From: Massilia sp. R2A-15
Lineage (GTDB): Bacteria; Pseudomonadota; Gammaproteobacteria; Burkholderiales; Burkholderiaceae_D
Direction of reading: 5' to 3'
Assembly: GCF_030704305.1 (NCBI RefSeq)
Contig: NZ_CP131935.1
Location: 3,100,001 to 3,164,000, forward strand
Length of the DNA: 64,000 bases
The notes beneath the pieces were generated by a model, which saw nothing but the letters and a program-made list of their open reading frames with translations, ran no database searches and had not been told where the DNA came from. Made by a program: the position numbers and the translations under genes. Within the stretch, counting starts at the first letter, position 1; each line of letters begins with the position of its first letter. This document shows positions 43,751 to 52,648 of the stretch, piece by piece.

Positions 43751-45217
43751 ATGGCTCTCAACGATTTTGACCTCGTTCTTTTTGGCGGCAGCGGCGACCT
43801 GGCGATGCGCAAACTGCTCCCTGCGATGTACTCGCGCGACGTGGCCGGCGACCTGCCGCCGGGCGCGCGCATCATCTGCGTGGGCCGTCACGAATGGTCG
43901 CAGGAGGAATTCCTGCAGGCCGTCGAGACCAACTCCAAGCCGCACATCAAGGCGCCCGACGAGGCGAAGTACACCCAGTTCATCAAGCGCATCGTCTACG
44001 TGTCGATGAACGCGACCGACGAGAAGACCTACGGCGCGCTGGTCGAGGCGCTGCGCAAGGACGACAGCCTGACGCGGGTCTACTACCTGGCCACGCCGCC
44101 GCACCTGTTCGCGCAGATCTGCGACAACCTCGCCGCGACCGGCCTTGCCACCGCCAATTCGCGCGTGGTGCTGGAAAAGCCGCTCGGACGCGACCTCGAA
44201 TCGGCCAAGCAGATCAACAAGGAAGTGGGCAAGGTGTTCGCCGAGTCGCAGATCTACCGGATCGACCACTACCTCGGCAAAGAGACGGTGCAGAACCTGC
44301 TGGCGCTGCGCTTCGGGAACATCCTGTTCGAGCCGCTGTGGCGCCGCGAATGGATCTCGGACGTGCAGATCACCATCGCCGAGAAGATCGGCGTGGGCAA
44401 CCGCATGGGCTACTACGACACCTCCGGCGCGCTGCGCGACATGCTGCAGAATCACCTGCTGCAGCTGCTGTGCATCGTCGCGATGGAGCCGCCGACCTCG
44501 ATCGCGCCGGACGCCGTGCGCGACGCCAAGCTGCAGGTGCTGCGCTCGCTCAAGCGCTTCACGCCGACCACGCTGGCGCAGAACATCGTGCGCGGCCAGT
44601 ACCGCGCCGGCCACGTGGACGGCCAGCCGGTGCCGAGCTACAAGGACGAGCCGGACGCGCCGGAGCAGTCGCGCACCGAGACCTTCGTCGCGCTGAAGGC
44701 CGAAATCGACACCTGGCGCTGGGCCGGCGTGCCGTTCTACCTGCGCACCGGCAAGCGCATGGCCGACCGCCTCGCCGAAATCGTCGTGCGCTTCAAGCCG
44801 ATTCCCCATTCGATCTTCAACCAGCCGACGTCGAGCTTCCAGCCCAACACCCTGGTGATCCGCCTGCAGCCGGACGAAGGCCTGTCGATGAACCTGATGG
44901 CCAAGACGCCGGGCGACAGCATGCGCCTGAAGCAGGCCGAACTCGAACTCGATTTCCGCGAGCAGTTCAACTCGCCGCGCATGGACGCCTACGAGCGATT
45001 GCTGCTCGACGTGCTGCGCGGCCAGCTCACCCTGTTCATGCGCGGCGACGAACTGGAAGCGGCGTGGGAATGGGTCGAGCCGATTCTCGACTACTGGGAG
45101 CAGGCCGACAGCAATCCGATTCCGTATTCGTCCGGCACCTGGGGACCTGCGGCGGCGAGCGCACTGATTGGCCGCGACGGCCTGCAGTGGCGCGAAGAAG
45201 CCCTGCCTGAAGACTGA
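43751..45217 (+). CDS. zwf: Glucose-6-phosphate 1-dehydrogenase
   Basis: It oxidises glucose-6-phosphate to 6-phosphogluconolactone and makes NADPH. The 488-residue protein is of family length. It has the dinucleotide motif LFGGSGDLAMRKL at residue 9, EKPLGRDLESA, the active-site signature RIDHYLGKE (catalytic His and Lys), and FYLRTGKRM near the C-terminal third. The stop overlaps the hexR start by one base (TGATG). A HexR-like operator stands upstream. Confidence 0.97.
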   Translation: MALNDFDLVLFGGSGDLAMRKLLPAMYSRDVAGDLPPGARIICVGRHEWSQEEFLQAVETNSKPHIKAPDEAKYTQFIKRIVYVSMNATDEKTYGALVEALRKDDSLTRVYYLATPPHLFAQICDNLAATGLATANSRVVLEKPLGRDLESAKQINKEVGKVFAESQIYRIDHYLGKETVQNLLALRFGNILFEPLWRREWISDVQITIAEKIGVGNRMGYYDTSGALRDMLQNHLLQLLCIVAMEPPTSIAPDAVRDAKLQVLRSLKRFTPTTLAQNIVRGQYRAGHVDGQPVPSYKDEPDAPEQSRTETFVALKAEIDTWRWAGVPFYLRTGKRMADRLAEIVVRFKPIPHSIFNQPTSSFQPNTLVIRLQPDEGLSMNLMAKTPGDSMRLKQAELELDFREQFNSPRMDAYERLLLDVLRGQLTLFMRGDELEAAWEWVEPILDYWEQADSNPIPYSSGTWGPAAASALIGRDGLQWREEALPED

Positions 45218-46071
45218 TGTTGCTCGACTCTATCCGCACCCAGCTCGACTCGCTGTCGAAGTCCGAGCGCAAGGTGGCGCTGGCGGTGCTTGAGCAGCCG
45301 TCAGCGACGGTCAGCCAGAACATCACGGCGCTGGCCAAGAGCGCGCAGGTGTCGGAGCCGACCGTCGTGCGGTTCTGCCGCACGCTCGGCTACGACGGCT
45401 GGCACGAGTTCAAGCTCAAGCTCGCCCAGGGACTGGCGCTGGCGCTGCCCGGCGCGAACGAGCAGCCGGCGCAGGACGACCTGGCGTCCGACCTGGTCAG
45501 CAAGATCTGCAGCCGATCGATCAACACCCTGCTCGACCTGCGCAACAACCTCAATCCCGAAGCGATCCAGAAGTCGCTCGATATCCTGTCGCGCGCGAAC
45601 AAGATCGAGTTCTATGGACAGGGCACGTCTGGCATCGTCGCGGCCGACGCGCAGCACAAGTTCTTCCGCTCCGGCGTGCCGACGGTGGCGTACTCGGATC
45701 CGAACATCCACAGCATCGCTGCGGCGCTGCTGCGCGAAGGCGATGCGGTCGTCGCCATCTCCCAGCGCGGCAACAGCCCGGCGCTGGTGCGCTCGGTGAA
45801 GCTGGCGCGGCGCGGCGGCGCGGACGTCATCGTGCTGGCGCCGTCCGGCACTCCGCTGGCCGACCTGGCCACGGTGCTGATCCCGATCGACCTGGTGTTC
45901 AACACCGACCCGTACACGCCGATTTCCGCGCGCCTTGCCTACCTGGTGGTGATCGACGTGCTGGCGGTCGGCCTGGCGCTGCAGCGCGGACCCGAGTTCC
46001 GCAAGAAGATGCAGAACGCGCAGAAGGCGCTGCAGGAATTCGACATGCAGTTCGATTCGTTCATCGGCTAG
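45217..46071 (+). CDS. hexR: Transcriptional regulator HexR (RpiR family)
   Basis: A DNA-binding repressor that senses KDPG and controls Entner-Doudoroff and related sugar genes in proteobacteria. The 284-residue protein has an N-terminal RpiR helix-turn-helix (residues 1-77; KSERKVALAVLEQP, then SEPTVVRFCRTLGYDGW) and a C-terminal SIS sugar-phosphate domain (about 120-260; EFYGQGTSGIVAADAQ, ISQRGNSPALV). The gene is coupled to zwf. Four HexR-like sites within 6 kb support this name rather than another RpiR member. Confidence 0.92.
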   Translation: MLLDSIRTQLDSLSKSERKVALAVLEQPSATVSQNITALAKSAQVSEPTVVRFCRTLGYDGWHEFKLKLAQGLALALPGANEQPAQDDLASDLVSKICSRSINTLLDLRNNLNPEAIQKSLDILSRANKIEFYGQGTSGIVAADAQHKFFRSGVPTVAYSDPNIHSIAAALLREGDAVVAISQRGNSPALVRSVKLARRGGADVIVLAPSGTPLADLATVLIPIDLVFNTDPYTPISARLAYLVVIDVLAVGLALQRGPEFRKKMQNAQKALQEFDMQFDSFIG

Positions 46072-46076
46072 GTGAC

Positions 46077-46103
46077 TGGGTCTGAGACCGCGGATCAGAC
46101 CCA
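46077..46103. repeat. Variant dispersed palindrome, 27 bp
   Basis: Outer arms TGGGTCTGA/TCAGACCCA around a GACCGCGGA core. It has the size and outer arms of the main family with a different middle. It lies five bases after the hexR stop. Confidence 0.65.
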
Positions 46104-46164
46104 GGTGTGTGCGCATCATCTCAGATAAAATACCCGCTTCGTTCACATCGCCTTCGACGACACC

Positions 46165-46662
46165 ATGCACATCACCCCCGCCGCCTCCACCAAGCCCGAT
46201 TACGCCATGCTGGCCCGCCAGGTCGCCAGCATCCTCGAAGGTGAGCGCGACCTGGTCGCCAATGCGTCGCAGTTCTCCGCCTTCATCTACGACACCATCG
46301 CGGAACTGAACTGGGCCGGCTTCTACCTCACCCGCCCGAACAAACAAGGCGACGGCCAGGAACTGCTGGTCGGCCCGTTCCAGGGCAAGGTCGCCTGCGC
46401 GCGCATCCCGTTCGGGCGCGGCGTGTGCGGCGCCGCGGCGGCCCAGCGCAAGACGATGCTCGTGCCCGACGTGCACGCCTTCCCCGGCCACATCGCCTGC
46501 GATTCGGCGTCGAACGCCGAAATCGTCATCCCGCTGATCAAGGACGGCGCGGTGCTGGGCGTGTTCGACATCGACAGCCCTACCCTGAACCGCTTCAGCG
46601 AAGAAGACCAGTCCGGACTGGAAGCGCTGGTCCAGGCCTTCCTCGACGCGACGGATTTCTGA
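46165..46662 (+). CDS. msrC: Free methionine-(R)-sulfoxide reductase (GAF domain)
   Basis: It reduces free methionine-R-sulfoxide, part of repair after oxidative stress. The 165-residue protein is a single GAF domain. The three redox Cys of the family are Cys78 (VACARI), Cys88 (GVCGAA) and Cys112 (IACDSAS); their spacing of 10 and 24 equals that of the E. coli enzyme. NWAGFYL and VPDVHAFPGHIACDS are strong signatures. The next gene starts one base after the stop. Confidence 0.93.
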   Translation: MHITPAASTKPDYAMLARQVASILEGERDLVANASQFSAFIYDTIAELNWAGFYLTRPNKQGDGQELLVGPFQGKVACARIPFGRGVCGAAAAQRKTMLVPDVHAFPGHIACDSASNAEIVIPLIKDGAVLGVFDIDSPTLNRFSEEDQSGLEALVQAFLDATDF

Positions 46663-46663
46663 G

Positions 46664-47071
46664 ATGCGCGCCCTCGCCGCTTTCCTGTTCGCCCTCTCAT
46701 TGACGCAGGGCGCCATTGCACAGGAGGCGCTGCCGAACTGGTACCAGGTCATCGGCGGAAAATGGGACGTGCCGCTGGAAGTCGCGATGGACGCGGCGTC
46801 GGCGATCAAGGCATCCGCCATCGACAACGCTCCGCGCAACCGCCGTCCCATGCGCGACATCTCGGCCTACACGGTGCAGTATCAGGGTGTGGTCGTGGAC
46901 GGAGCACGCCTTGTCCGCCTGAGCGGCGCGTGCTCCTTGTGGGGCCGCACGCCCGAATCGCTTCGCGACGGCTGGCTGGTAATTGCCGATGGCGGCGACT
47001 GCTATTACGACGCCACCTATGACCCTGCAAGCAAGCGCATCACCTCAATCCGCGCCCACGGCCACGCCTGA
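46664..47071 (+). CDS. Hypothetical exported protein
   Basis: I do not recognise this 135-residue protein. Residues 1-20 form a signal peptide (MRALAAFLFALSLTQGAIAQ). The mature part is small, probably beta-rich, with two Cys (GACSLWG and GDCYYD). The start is one base after the msrC stop, which suggests one transcript. Codon use matches the neighbours. Confidence 0.7.
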   Translation: MRALAAFLFALSLTQGAIAQEALPNWYQVIGGKWDVPLEVAMDAASAIKASAIDNAPRNRRPMRDISAYTVQYQGVVVDGARLVRLSGACSLWGRTPESLRDGWLVIADGGDCYYDATYDPASKRITSIRAHGHA

Positions 47072-47081
47072 TCGCCGGCCT

Positions 47082-47354
47082 TCAGAACGACGAACAATTG
47101 AAAAAGCCGCGGTGGCCGAAGCAGGTGGTCGTCGTCGGCGAGGTCCGGTAGCGCGCAATGGCGTTCTTGGTGTCCAAGTTGAGGATGCACCCGCGCCACT
47201 GATCGGAGCCGTTCGGAAATCCCAGCCGCTCGCACGCGGGCCCGTACACGACGATCATCTCGTCCACTTCGCGCTGCTGTTGCGCAGCGCGCTCCGCCGG
47301 GGTGGCGCAGCCGCCCAGCAGCAGCGCCAGCGTCAATGCCATAGTCGTACGCAT
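47082..47354 (-). CDS. Small putative lipoprotein
   Basis: A 90-residue exported protein. The signal MRTTMALTLALLLGGC gives a lipobox with Cys16. The mature part has Cys in YGPACERLGF, WRGCILN, TTCFGHRG and FFNCSSF, so two disulfides are likely. It resembles small lipoproteins of unknown function that begin with an AERAAQQQREVDEM helix. It converges with the hypothetical gene upstream of it in coordinates (gap 10 bases). Confidence 0.72.
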   Translation of the reverse strand: MRTTMALTLALLLGGCATPAERAAQQQREVDEMIVVYGPACERLGFPNGSDQWRGCILNLDTKNAIARYRTSPTTTTCFGHRGFFNCSSF

Positions 47355-47449
47355 GATAATTCCCTCTCTCGGTTTCCTTCGCACCGCCAGCGGCGCGACG
47401 GCGAACAGTCATTGTTCACCCGTATATTCCAGTTCGATGGCGCAAGGTT

Positions 47450-48214
47450 CTATGGAGACGCGCCTTTCCCGGACTGGAGGAAGTGCTGCACCAGGTCCAT
47501 CGGCAGCGGGAAGATGACGGTGGTGTTCTTGTCGGCGCCGATCACCGTCAGCGTTTCCAGGTAGCGCAGCTGGATCGCCTGCGGCTCCCTGGCCAGGATC
47601 GCCGCGGCCTCGAACAACTTTTCGGCCGCCTGCAGCTCGCCCTCGGCGTGAATCACCTTGGCGCGCCGCTCGCGCTCCGCCTCGGCCTGGCGGGCGATCG
47701 CGCGGATCATCGACTCGGTCAGGTCGATCTGCTTGATTTCGACGTTCGATACCTTGATGCCCCACGAGTTGGTCTGCGCGTCGAGCGCCTGCTGGACATC
47801 CAGGTTGAGCCGCTCGCGCTCGGCCAGCATGTCGTCGAGCTGGTGCTTGCCGAGCACCGAGCGCAAGGTGGTCTGCGCCAGCTGGCTGGTCGCATTCAGG
47901 TAATCCTCGACCTCGATCACCGAGCGCGCAGCGTCGATGATGCGGAAATAGATCACCGCGCTCACCTTCACCGACACGTTGTCGCGCGAGATCACGTCCT
48001 GGGTCGGCACCTCCAGCACCACGGTGCGCAGGTCGACCCGCACCACCTTCTGGATCGCCGGGATGATCAGCACCAGGCCCGGCCCCATCACCTTGTAGAA
48101 CCGGCCCAGGAAAAACACCACGCCGCGTTCGTACTCGCGGAAGATCCAGACCGTGGAAAACAGCAGCAGGCCGATGATGAACAGGAAGAACACGCCACCA
48201 AATTGCAGCACCAT
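47450..48214 (-). CDS. Slipin (SPFH/stomatin family) membrane protein
   Basis: A 254-residue inner-membrane protein of the stomatin/prohibitin class, which forms oligomers in membrane microdomains. One N-terminal membrane segment ([21 protein letters not shown]) is followed by the SPFH domain ([40 protein letters not shown], where only the class is implied) and a long helical region ([31 protein letters not shown] coiled coil). The start at 48214 has GAGGAG seven bases upstream; an ATG ten codons earlier is less likely. The usual NfeD partner gene is not adjacent. Confidence 0.9.
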   Translation of the reverse strand: MVLQFGGVFFLFIIGLLLFSTVWIFREYERGVVFFLGRFYKVMGPGLVLIIPAIQKVVRVDLRTVVLEVPTQDVISRDNVSVKVSAVIYFRIIDAARSVIEVEDYLNATSQLAQTTLRSVLGKHQLDDMLAERERLNLDVQQALDAQTNSWGIKVSNVEIKQIDLTESMIRAIARQAEAERERRAKVIHAEGELQAAEKLFEAAAILAREPQAIQLRYLETLTVIGADKNTTVIFPLPMDLVQHFLQSGKGASP

Positions 48215-48286
48215 GATCGCTCTCCTCGCAGGATTCGACGCCATACCGCAAGCATACGCCCGCGCGCGCGAACGTGCGCAGAATGC

Positions 48287-48310
48287 AAAAAAGCCCGCCG
48301 AAGCGGGCTT
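48287..48310 (-). terminator. Rho-independent terminator of the outer-membrane barrel gene
   Basis: Stem AAGCCCGC/GCGGGCTT (8 bp) with a 4-base loop, followed on the minus strand by a run of T's (six, shared with the stem end). It lies about 20 bases past the stop of the barrel gene. Confidence 0.85.
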
Positions 48311-48331
48311 TCCTGATCGAACCGGCGGCGC

Positions 48332-48847
48332 TTAGAACTTCAGCGACAGGCTGGCGCCGATGTTGCTCGAATCGCTGCTTGGACGCTGCGCTTCCAGGCG
48401 TGCAGTGATGTTCGGGGTGAAGGTGTAGCCGACGCCCACGCCGTACAGCACGCCCGAGGTCGAATCGGAGGCGCTGCCGTAGCCGGAAACGCTGCCCTTG
48501 GCGTCGAGGCGGTTGTAGCCCAGACGGCCGTAGACGTTGAATCCGCTCTGCAGCGGCACCGAGCCGATGAACGACAGCGCGGTCTGGTCAACGGTCACGC
48601 CGACCTTGGTGCTGCCGACGAACTGGTCGAATTCGCCCAGACGGCGATAGCCTGCCTCGATCGAGAAGTTAGGGTGGAACTGGTAGCCGACGAACGCGCC
48701 GAAGCTGCTCTGGCGATCCGAGATGCCGTCGAACTTGGTGCTGCCGACGTCGGCGCCAGCGTAGATGGCTGGACGTGGCATCTGCTGGGCGAACGACGAC
48801 GAAGCGACGACGGCGAGGGCCGCGGCGATAGCGATTTTCTTGAACAT
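48332..48847 (-). CDS. Outer-membrane beta-barrel protein (OmpA/OmpX-type porin-like)
   Basis: A 171-residue outer-membrane protein. The signal peptide is MFKKIAIAAALAVVASSSFA. The mature part has eight alternating beta strands (IYAGADVGSTKF, FGAFVGYQF, FSIEAGYRRLG, LSFIGSVPL, FNVYGRLGYNRL, GVLYGVGVGYTF, ITARLEAQ, IGASLSLKF) and ends in Phe, the usual signal for barrel assembly. A good terminator follows. Function probably structural or adhesive, not determined. Confidence 0.88.
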   Translation of the reverse strand: MFKKIAIAAALAVVASSSFAQQMPRPAIYAGADVGSTKFDGISDRQSSFGAFVGYQFHPNFSIEAGYRRLGEFDQFVGSTKVGVTVDQTALSFIGSVPLQSGFNVYGRLGYNRLDAKGSVSGYGSASDSTSGVLYGVGVGYTFTPNITARLEAQRPSSDSSNIGASLSLKF

Positions 48848-49082
48848 GGTTGGCCTTTGTGATAATGAATGGAGGCGCCGATCGGGTAGTTGTCGGCGAC
48901 TCGGGCATTATTACAATCCTATTACTCACCAGCAATCAATTTTAGGTAACGAATAGTAAGCAAACAACAGAATGTTGTAAATTGCGCAGAATTGAATGCC
49001 AGGCATGCAACCTCATCGGGTTCAGCCCGAAAGCTCCGCTTTTGGATGTGCGCCGCCGGCGGTCAGACCCAGGTGCGGCTGA

Positions 49083-49472
49083 CTACATGCGCGCGGCCTT
49101 GGCAGCCTCAGTCGTGCCGCCATTGGACGTATGGTCGTTCGCCTCGCCGGTCACAGGTGGCTTCACCCTGGCCTTCTTCACCTTCTTCTTCATATGCTTC
49201 ACCTTGTGGGCGGGGCGCGGCACGGCGTTCGGCGACGTGTGGTCGTTCGCCTCGCCGACGATCGGCGGCACCACGCCGGGATTGATGTTGCCGGTCGCAT
49301 TCGTGATCCTGCCGGCGGGCTGCTGCACCGCGTTGGGCGACGTGTGGTCGTTCGCCTCGCCAGTCTTCGGCGGCTGGACCGTGGCCGTTTGCGCCTGCGC
49401 GCTGAATGCGCCCGCCATGGCCGCCGCTGCCGCCACGCCGATGAATGCCTGGATGATCGTTTTCCGCCTCAT
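49083..49472 (-). CDS. Small secreted protein with three GEANDHTS repeats
   Basis: A 129-residue protein with a signal peptide (about 1-28, ending AQAQ). The octapeptide GEANDHTS occurs at residues 38-45, 73-80 and 109-116, the first two as the longer GEANDHTSPNAV. The spacers are Pro/Val-rich, and a Lys-rich stretch (KVKHMKKKVKKARVK) lies before the third copy. No family known to me. The Asp/His in each repeat could bind metal. It is flanked by the barrel gene and tal, with no obvious operon. Start chosen at the ATG of MRRKTIIQAF. Confidence 0.7.
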   Translation of the reverse strand: MRRKTIIQAFIGVAAAAAMAGAFSAQAQTATVQPPKTGEANDHTSPNAVQQPAGRITNATGNINPGVVPPIVGEANDHTSPNAVPRPAHKVKHMKKKVKKARVKPPVTGEANDHTSNGGTTEAAKAARM

Positions 49473-49646
49473 GTGCCGCTCCCTTGAAAAAGTTATCGGT
49501 GAAATAATTGACATGGACACAGTGTAACGACGACAACACCACGCGGCGCGCGATTGCAAACAGGCAATCGCGCAAAAAGCCGTTGCGCGGCGATGATTTC
49601 CGCTTGATACAATACGGGCCCGACTTTCCTTTCCCTAGCGTACGCC

Positions 49647-50579
49647 ATGAATCAACTCGAACAGCTCAAGCAATTCACCACCGTGGTCGCCGACACCGGC
49701 GATTTCCAGTCGATCAAGGCGTACACGCCGCGCGATGCCACCACCAATCCGTCGCTGATCCTGAAGGCAGTGCAAAAGCCTGAATACCGTCCGCTGCTCG
49801 AGCAGGCCGTGCGCGACTTCCCGCAGCTGTCGACCGGCGACGTCATCGACCGCCTGCTGATCGCGTTCGGCGTCGAGATCCTGAAGATCATCCCTGGCCG
49901 CGTCTCCACCGAGATCGACGCGCGCCTGTCGTTCGACACCGAGGCGAACGTGGCCAAGGGCCGCGAACTGATCGCGCTGTACGAAGCGGCCGGCATCGGG
50001 CGCGAGCGCGTGCTGATCAAGATCGCCTCGACCTGGGAAGGCATCCGCGCCGCCGAGATCCTCGAGCGCGAAGGCATCCGCTGCAACATGACCTTGCTGT
50101 TTGCGCTGCCGCAGGCGATCGCCTGCGCCGAAGCGGGCGCGCAGCTCATTTCGCCGTTCGTCGGCCGCATCTACGACTGGTACAAGAAGTCGACCGGGGT
50201 GGAATACACCGGCGCCGACGATCCGGGCGTGCAGTCGGTCAAGCGCATCTACAACTACTACCGCAAGTTCGGCTACCAGACCGAGGTGATGGGCGCGAGC
50301 TTCCGCAACACCTCGCAGATCCTGGAACTGGCCGGCTGCGACCTGCTGACGATTTCGCCGGACCTGCTGCAGCAGATGGCCGATACCGATGCGCCGGTGG
50401 CGCGCAAGCTTGGCGGGGAAGACGGCGGCGCCACCGTGGAAAAAGTGTCGATCGACGAGAAGACGTTCCGCTTCATGCTCAACGAAGACGCGATGGCGAC
50501 CGAGAAGCTGGCCGAAGGCATCCGCGCTTTCTGCGCCGATTCGGGCAAGCTGAAGCAGATGATTGCGGCGATGCGCTGA
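49647..50579 (+). CDS. tal: Transaldolase
   Basis: It exchanges three-carbon units between sugar phosphates in the non-oxidative pentose phosphate pathway. The 310-residue protein is a class I aldolase fold; the Schiff-base residue is Lys125 in VLIKIAST. Other signatures are [11 protein letters not shown] near residue 28, NMTLLFAL and [13 protein letters not shown] possible -10 TACAAT lies 33 bases before the start. It goes with zwf, edd, eda and rpiA in the window. A pair of 27-bp palindromes follows the stop. Confidence 0.96.
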   Translation: MNQLEQLKQFTTVVADTGDFQSIKAYTPRDATTNPSLILKAVQKPEYRPLLEQAVRDFPQLSTGDVIDRLLIAFGVEILKIIPGRVSTEIDARLSFDTEANVAKGRELIALYEAAGIGRERVLIKIASTWEGIRAAEILEREGIRCNMTLLFALPQAIACAEAGAQLISPFVGRIYDWYKKSTGVEYTGADDPGVQSVKRIYNYYRKFGYQTEVMGASFRNTSQILELAGCDLLTISPDLLQQMADTDAPVARKLGGEDGGATVEKVSIDEKTFRFMLNEDAMATEKLAEGIRAFCADSGKLKQMIAAMR

Positions 50580-50587
50580 TTGAAGAT

Positions 50588-50614
50588 GGGGTCAGGTCCG
50601 CGGGACCAGACCCC
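50588..50614. repeat. 27-bp dispersed palindrome, copy 11
   Basis: GGGGTCAGGTCC, centre GCG, GGACCAGACCCC, with arms differing at one base. First of a pair after tal. Confidence 0.9.
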
Positions 50615-50640
50615 GACTTCGATGCGGCCGTCGCGTCACC

Positions 50641-50667
50641 GGGGTCTGGTCCTGCGGACCTGACCCC
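50641..50667. repeat. 27-bp dispersed palindrome, copy 12
   Basis: GGGGTCTGGTCC, centre TGC, GGACCTGACCCC. It is 26 bases from copy 11 and is its mirror image in sequence, between the convergent tal and TetR genes. Confidence 0.9.
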
Positions 50668-50681
50668 ATCTTATTTGCTGC

Positions 50682-51296
50682 CTATGCCCGCAAACACGCC
50701 AAATGCGTGTCCACGATCTGCGTCCCCAGCTTCATTAAATCGAACGCCTGCTGGTCCAGCAGCCAGGTGCGCAGCAAGCCATCCATGATCGCCCACAGCC
50801 CCAGCGCCACCGCCGTCGCATCGACGTCCGCCTTCACCTGCCCGCTCGCGATGCCGTCGCGGATCCGCGCCTCGGTGCGCGCCATCCACAACTCCTGATT
50901 CTGCTTGCGCCGCTCGCGCACCGCATTCAACTCGTCGACGAACTCCATCTTCAGGGTCGCAATCTCGAACACCCGCCGCGCCTGCGGATCGTCCACCGTC
51001 ACGCGGAACACGCACAGCATGTGCTCGCGCAGCGCCTCGAGCGGATCGGCCGCGTTGGCTTCGTCGAGCAGCTGGCGCGCCGCCTCGAGCGGCATCTTGA
51101 CCCGCTCCATCATCGCGTTGAACATCGCCCCCTTGTCGAGGAAATGCCAGTAGATGGCGCCGCGCGTCACACCGGCCGCCGTTGCGATATGCTGGAGGGT
51201 CGTCCCCGAGACGCCTTGTTTCACGAACAGTTGCTCCGCCGCATCGAGGATGCTGTCGCGAGTCGCCAGCGCGTCTTCCTTGGTCCTGCGTACCAT
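50682..51296 (-). CDS. TetR/AcrR family repressor of the divergent RND efflux operon
   Basis: A 204-residue TetR-type regulator. The helix-turn-helix is GTTLQHIATAAGVTRGAIYWHF (residues about 32-53, here named by its ends GTTLQ and IYWHF). The C-terminal ligand domain has the TtgR/AcrR type (FEIATLKMEFV, AIMDGLLRTWLLD). It is transcribed away from the adaptor gene 135 bases distant, the usual arrangement of a local repressor of an RND pump. The inducer is likely a pump substrate such as a phenolic or antibiotic; this is not shown. Confidence 0.9.
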   Translation of the reverse strand: MVRRTKEDALATRDSILDAAEQLFVKQGVSGTTLQHIATAAGVTRGAIYWHFLDKGAMFNAMMERVKMPLEAARQLLDEANAADPLEALREHMLCVFRVTVDDPQARRVFEIATLKMEFVDELNAVRERRKQNQELWMARTEARIRDGIASGQVKADVDATAVALGLWAIMDGLLRTWLLDQQAFDLMKLGTQIVDTHLACLRA

Positions 51297-51331
51297 GCCT
51301 TCCCTTCAATTATCGCCGTCAAAACATTTAA

Positions 51332-51353
51332 ACATACAGTCGTGATAGTATAT
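51332..51353. promoter_or_regulatory. Candidate TetR/AcrR-type operator
   Basis: An imperfect inverted repeat ACATACAGTCG-TGATAGTATAT in the divergent TetR-RND region. Position and size suit an AcrR-like operator; symmetry is weak (ATAC and GTAT outer matches). Confidence 0.35.
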
Positions 51354-51430
51354 CCGGAAATTTGACAAAAGCCAGCGGCAACACGGTCTACCCGACTGCC
51401 ACAGCCGCATTTCCAAAGGATGCACACGCA

Positions 51431-52630
51431 ATGCGCACTTCCCCCTCCTCCACCTTGTCCATGACACGGATCGCCGCCGGCACCCTGTTCGCCCTCGCCG
51501 TGCTCACCGCCTGCGGTTCGAAGGACGCCGCCCAGGCCGGCGCGCCCGGCGGCAATCGCCCGCCGCCGGAAGTCGGCGTGATCGTCACCAAATTCGAGCC
51601 CGTCGCGCTGCAGACCGAACTGCCGGCGCGCGTCGAGCCGGTGCGGGTGGCGCAGGTGCGCGCGCGGGTGAACGGCGTGGTGCTCAAGCGCCTGTTCCAG
51701 GAAGGCAGCGAAGTCAAGGCCGGCCAGGCGCTGTACCAGATCGACCCGGCGCCCTACCAGGCCGCGCTGGCCAGCGCCCGCGCCAACCTCGGCAAGTCCG
51801 AGGCGAACCTGAACCAGGCCGCCGCCCAAGCCTCGCGCTACAAGCCGCTGGTCGAAGCGAACGCGGTCAGCAAGCAGGAATACGTCAACGTCGTCGCCGC
51901 GCAGAAGACCGCAGAGGCGGACGTCGCGGCGCAACGCGCGGCCGTGCAGATTGCCCAGATCAACACCGGCTACGCGACCGTGACGGCGCCGATCGCCGGC
52001 CGCATCGGCCGCGCGCTGGTGACTGAAGGCGCGCTGGTGTCGGCCACCGAAGCGACCCAGCTCGCGCTGATCCAGCAGACCAGCACCGTCTACCTGAACA
52101 TCACCCAGTCGGCCGGCGACCTGCAGCGCCTGCGCCGCGACGCCGGCGCCAAGGCCAATGCGGCCGGCGGCGTGCCGGTGACAGTGATGCTCGACGACGG
52201 CTCCGAGCTGCCGCGCAAGGGCAAGCTGCTGTTCTCCGACGTGACCGTGGACCCGACTTCGGGCCAAGTCGCGCTGCGCGCCGAAGTGCCGAACCCGGAC
52301 AACGCGCTGCTGCCCGGCCAGTACGTGCGCGTGCGCCTGTCGCAGCAGCAGCTGCCGGCGGCCATCGTGGTGCCGCAGCAGGCCGTCACCCGCGGCACCC
52401 AGGGCGACACCGTGATCGTCGTCGGCGCCGACGGCAAACCGGCGCCGCGCCCGGTCAAGATCGGCTCCCAGCAAGGCACCAATTGGATCGTGCTCGATGG
52501 CCTGAAACCAGGCGAGCAGGTGGTGGTCGACGGCTTCCAGAAAATGATGGTGCCGGGCGCCCCGGTCAAGCCGGTGCCATGGACGCCAACGGCAGCCAGC
52601 ACCGCCCCAGCGCCAGCCGCCGGCAAATAA
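51431..52630 (+). CDS. RND efflux periplasmic adaptor (AcrA/MexA-like)
   Basis: The membrane-fusion subunit of the tripartite pump. The 399-residue product has a lipoprotein signal with LTAC as lipobox, a lipoyl half-motif (VRARVNGVVLKRLFQEGSEVKAGQAL in part), a coiled-coil hairpin (about 100-165; YKPLVEANAVSKQEY), the matching second lipoyl half (VTAPIAGRIG) and a beta-barrel (LLPGQYVRVRL). The Pro/Ala-rich C-terminus is typical. The pump gene begins 18 bases later. Regulated by the divergent TetR protein. Confidence 0.93.
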   Translation: MRTSPSSTLSMTRIAAGTLFALAVLTACGSKDAAQAGAPGGNRPPPEVGVIVTKFEPVALQTELPARVEPVRVAQVRARVNGVVLKRLFQEGSEVKAGQALYQIDPAPYQAALASARANLGKSEANLNQAAAQASRYKPLVEANAVSKQEYVNVVAAQKTAEADVAAQRAAVQIAQINTGYATVTAPIAGRIGRALVTEGALVSATEATQLALIQQTSTVYLNITQSAGDLQRLRRDAGAKANAAGGVPVTVMLDDGSELPRKGKLLFSDVTVDPTSGQVALRAEVPNPDNALLPGQYVRVRLSQQQLPAAIVVPQQAVTRGTQGDTVIVVGADGKPAPRPVKIGSQQGTNWIVLDGLKPGEQVVVDGFQKMMVPGAPVKPVPWTPTAASTAPAPAAGK

Positions 52631-52648
52631 CAGATACAGGACTTCTTC

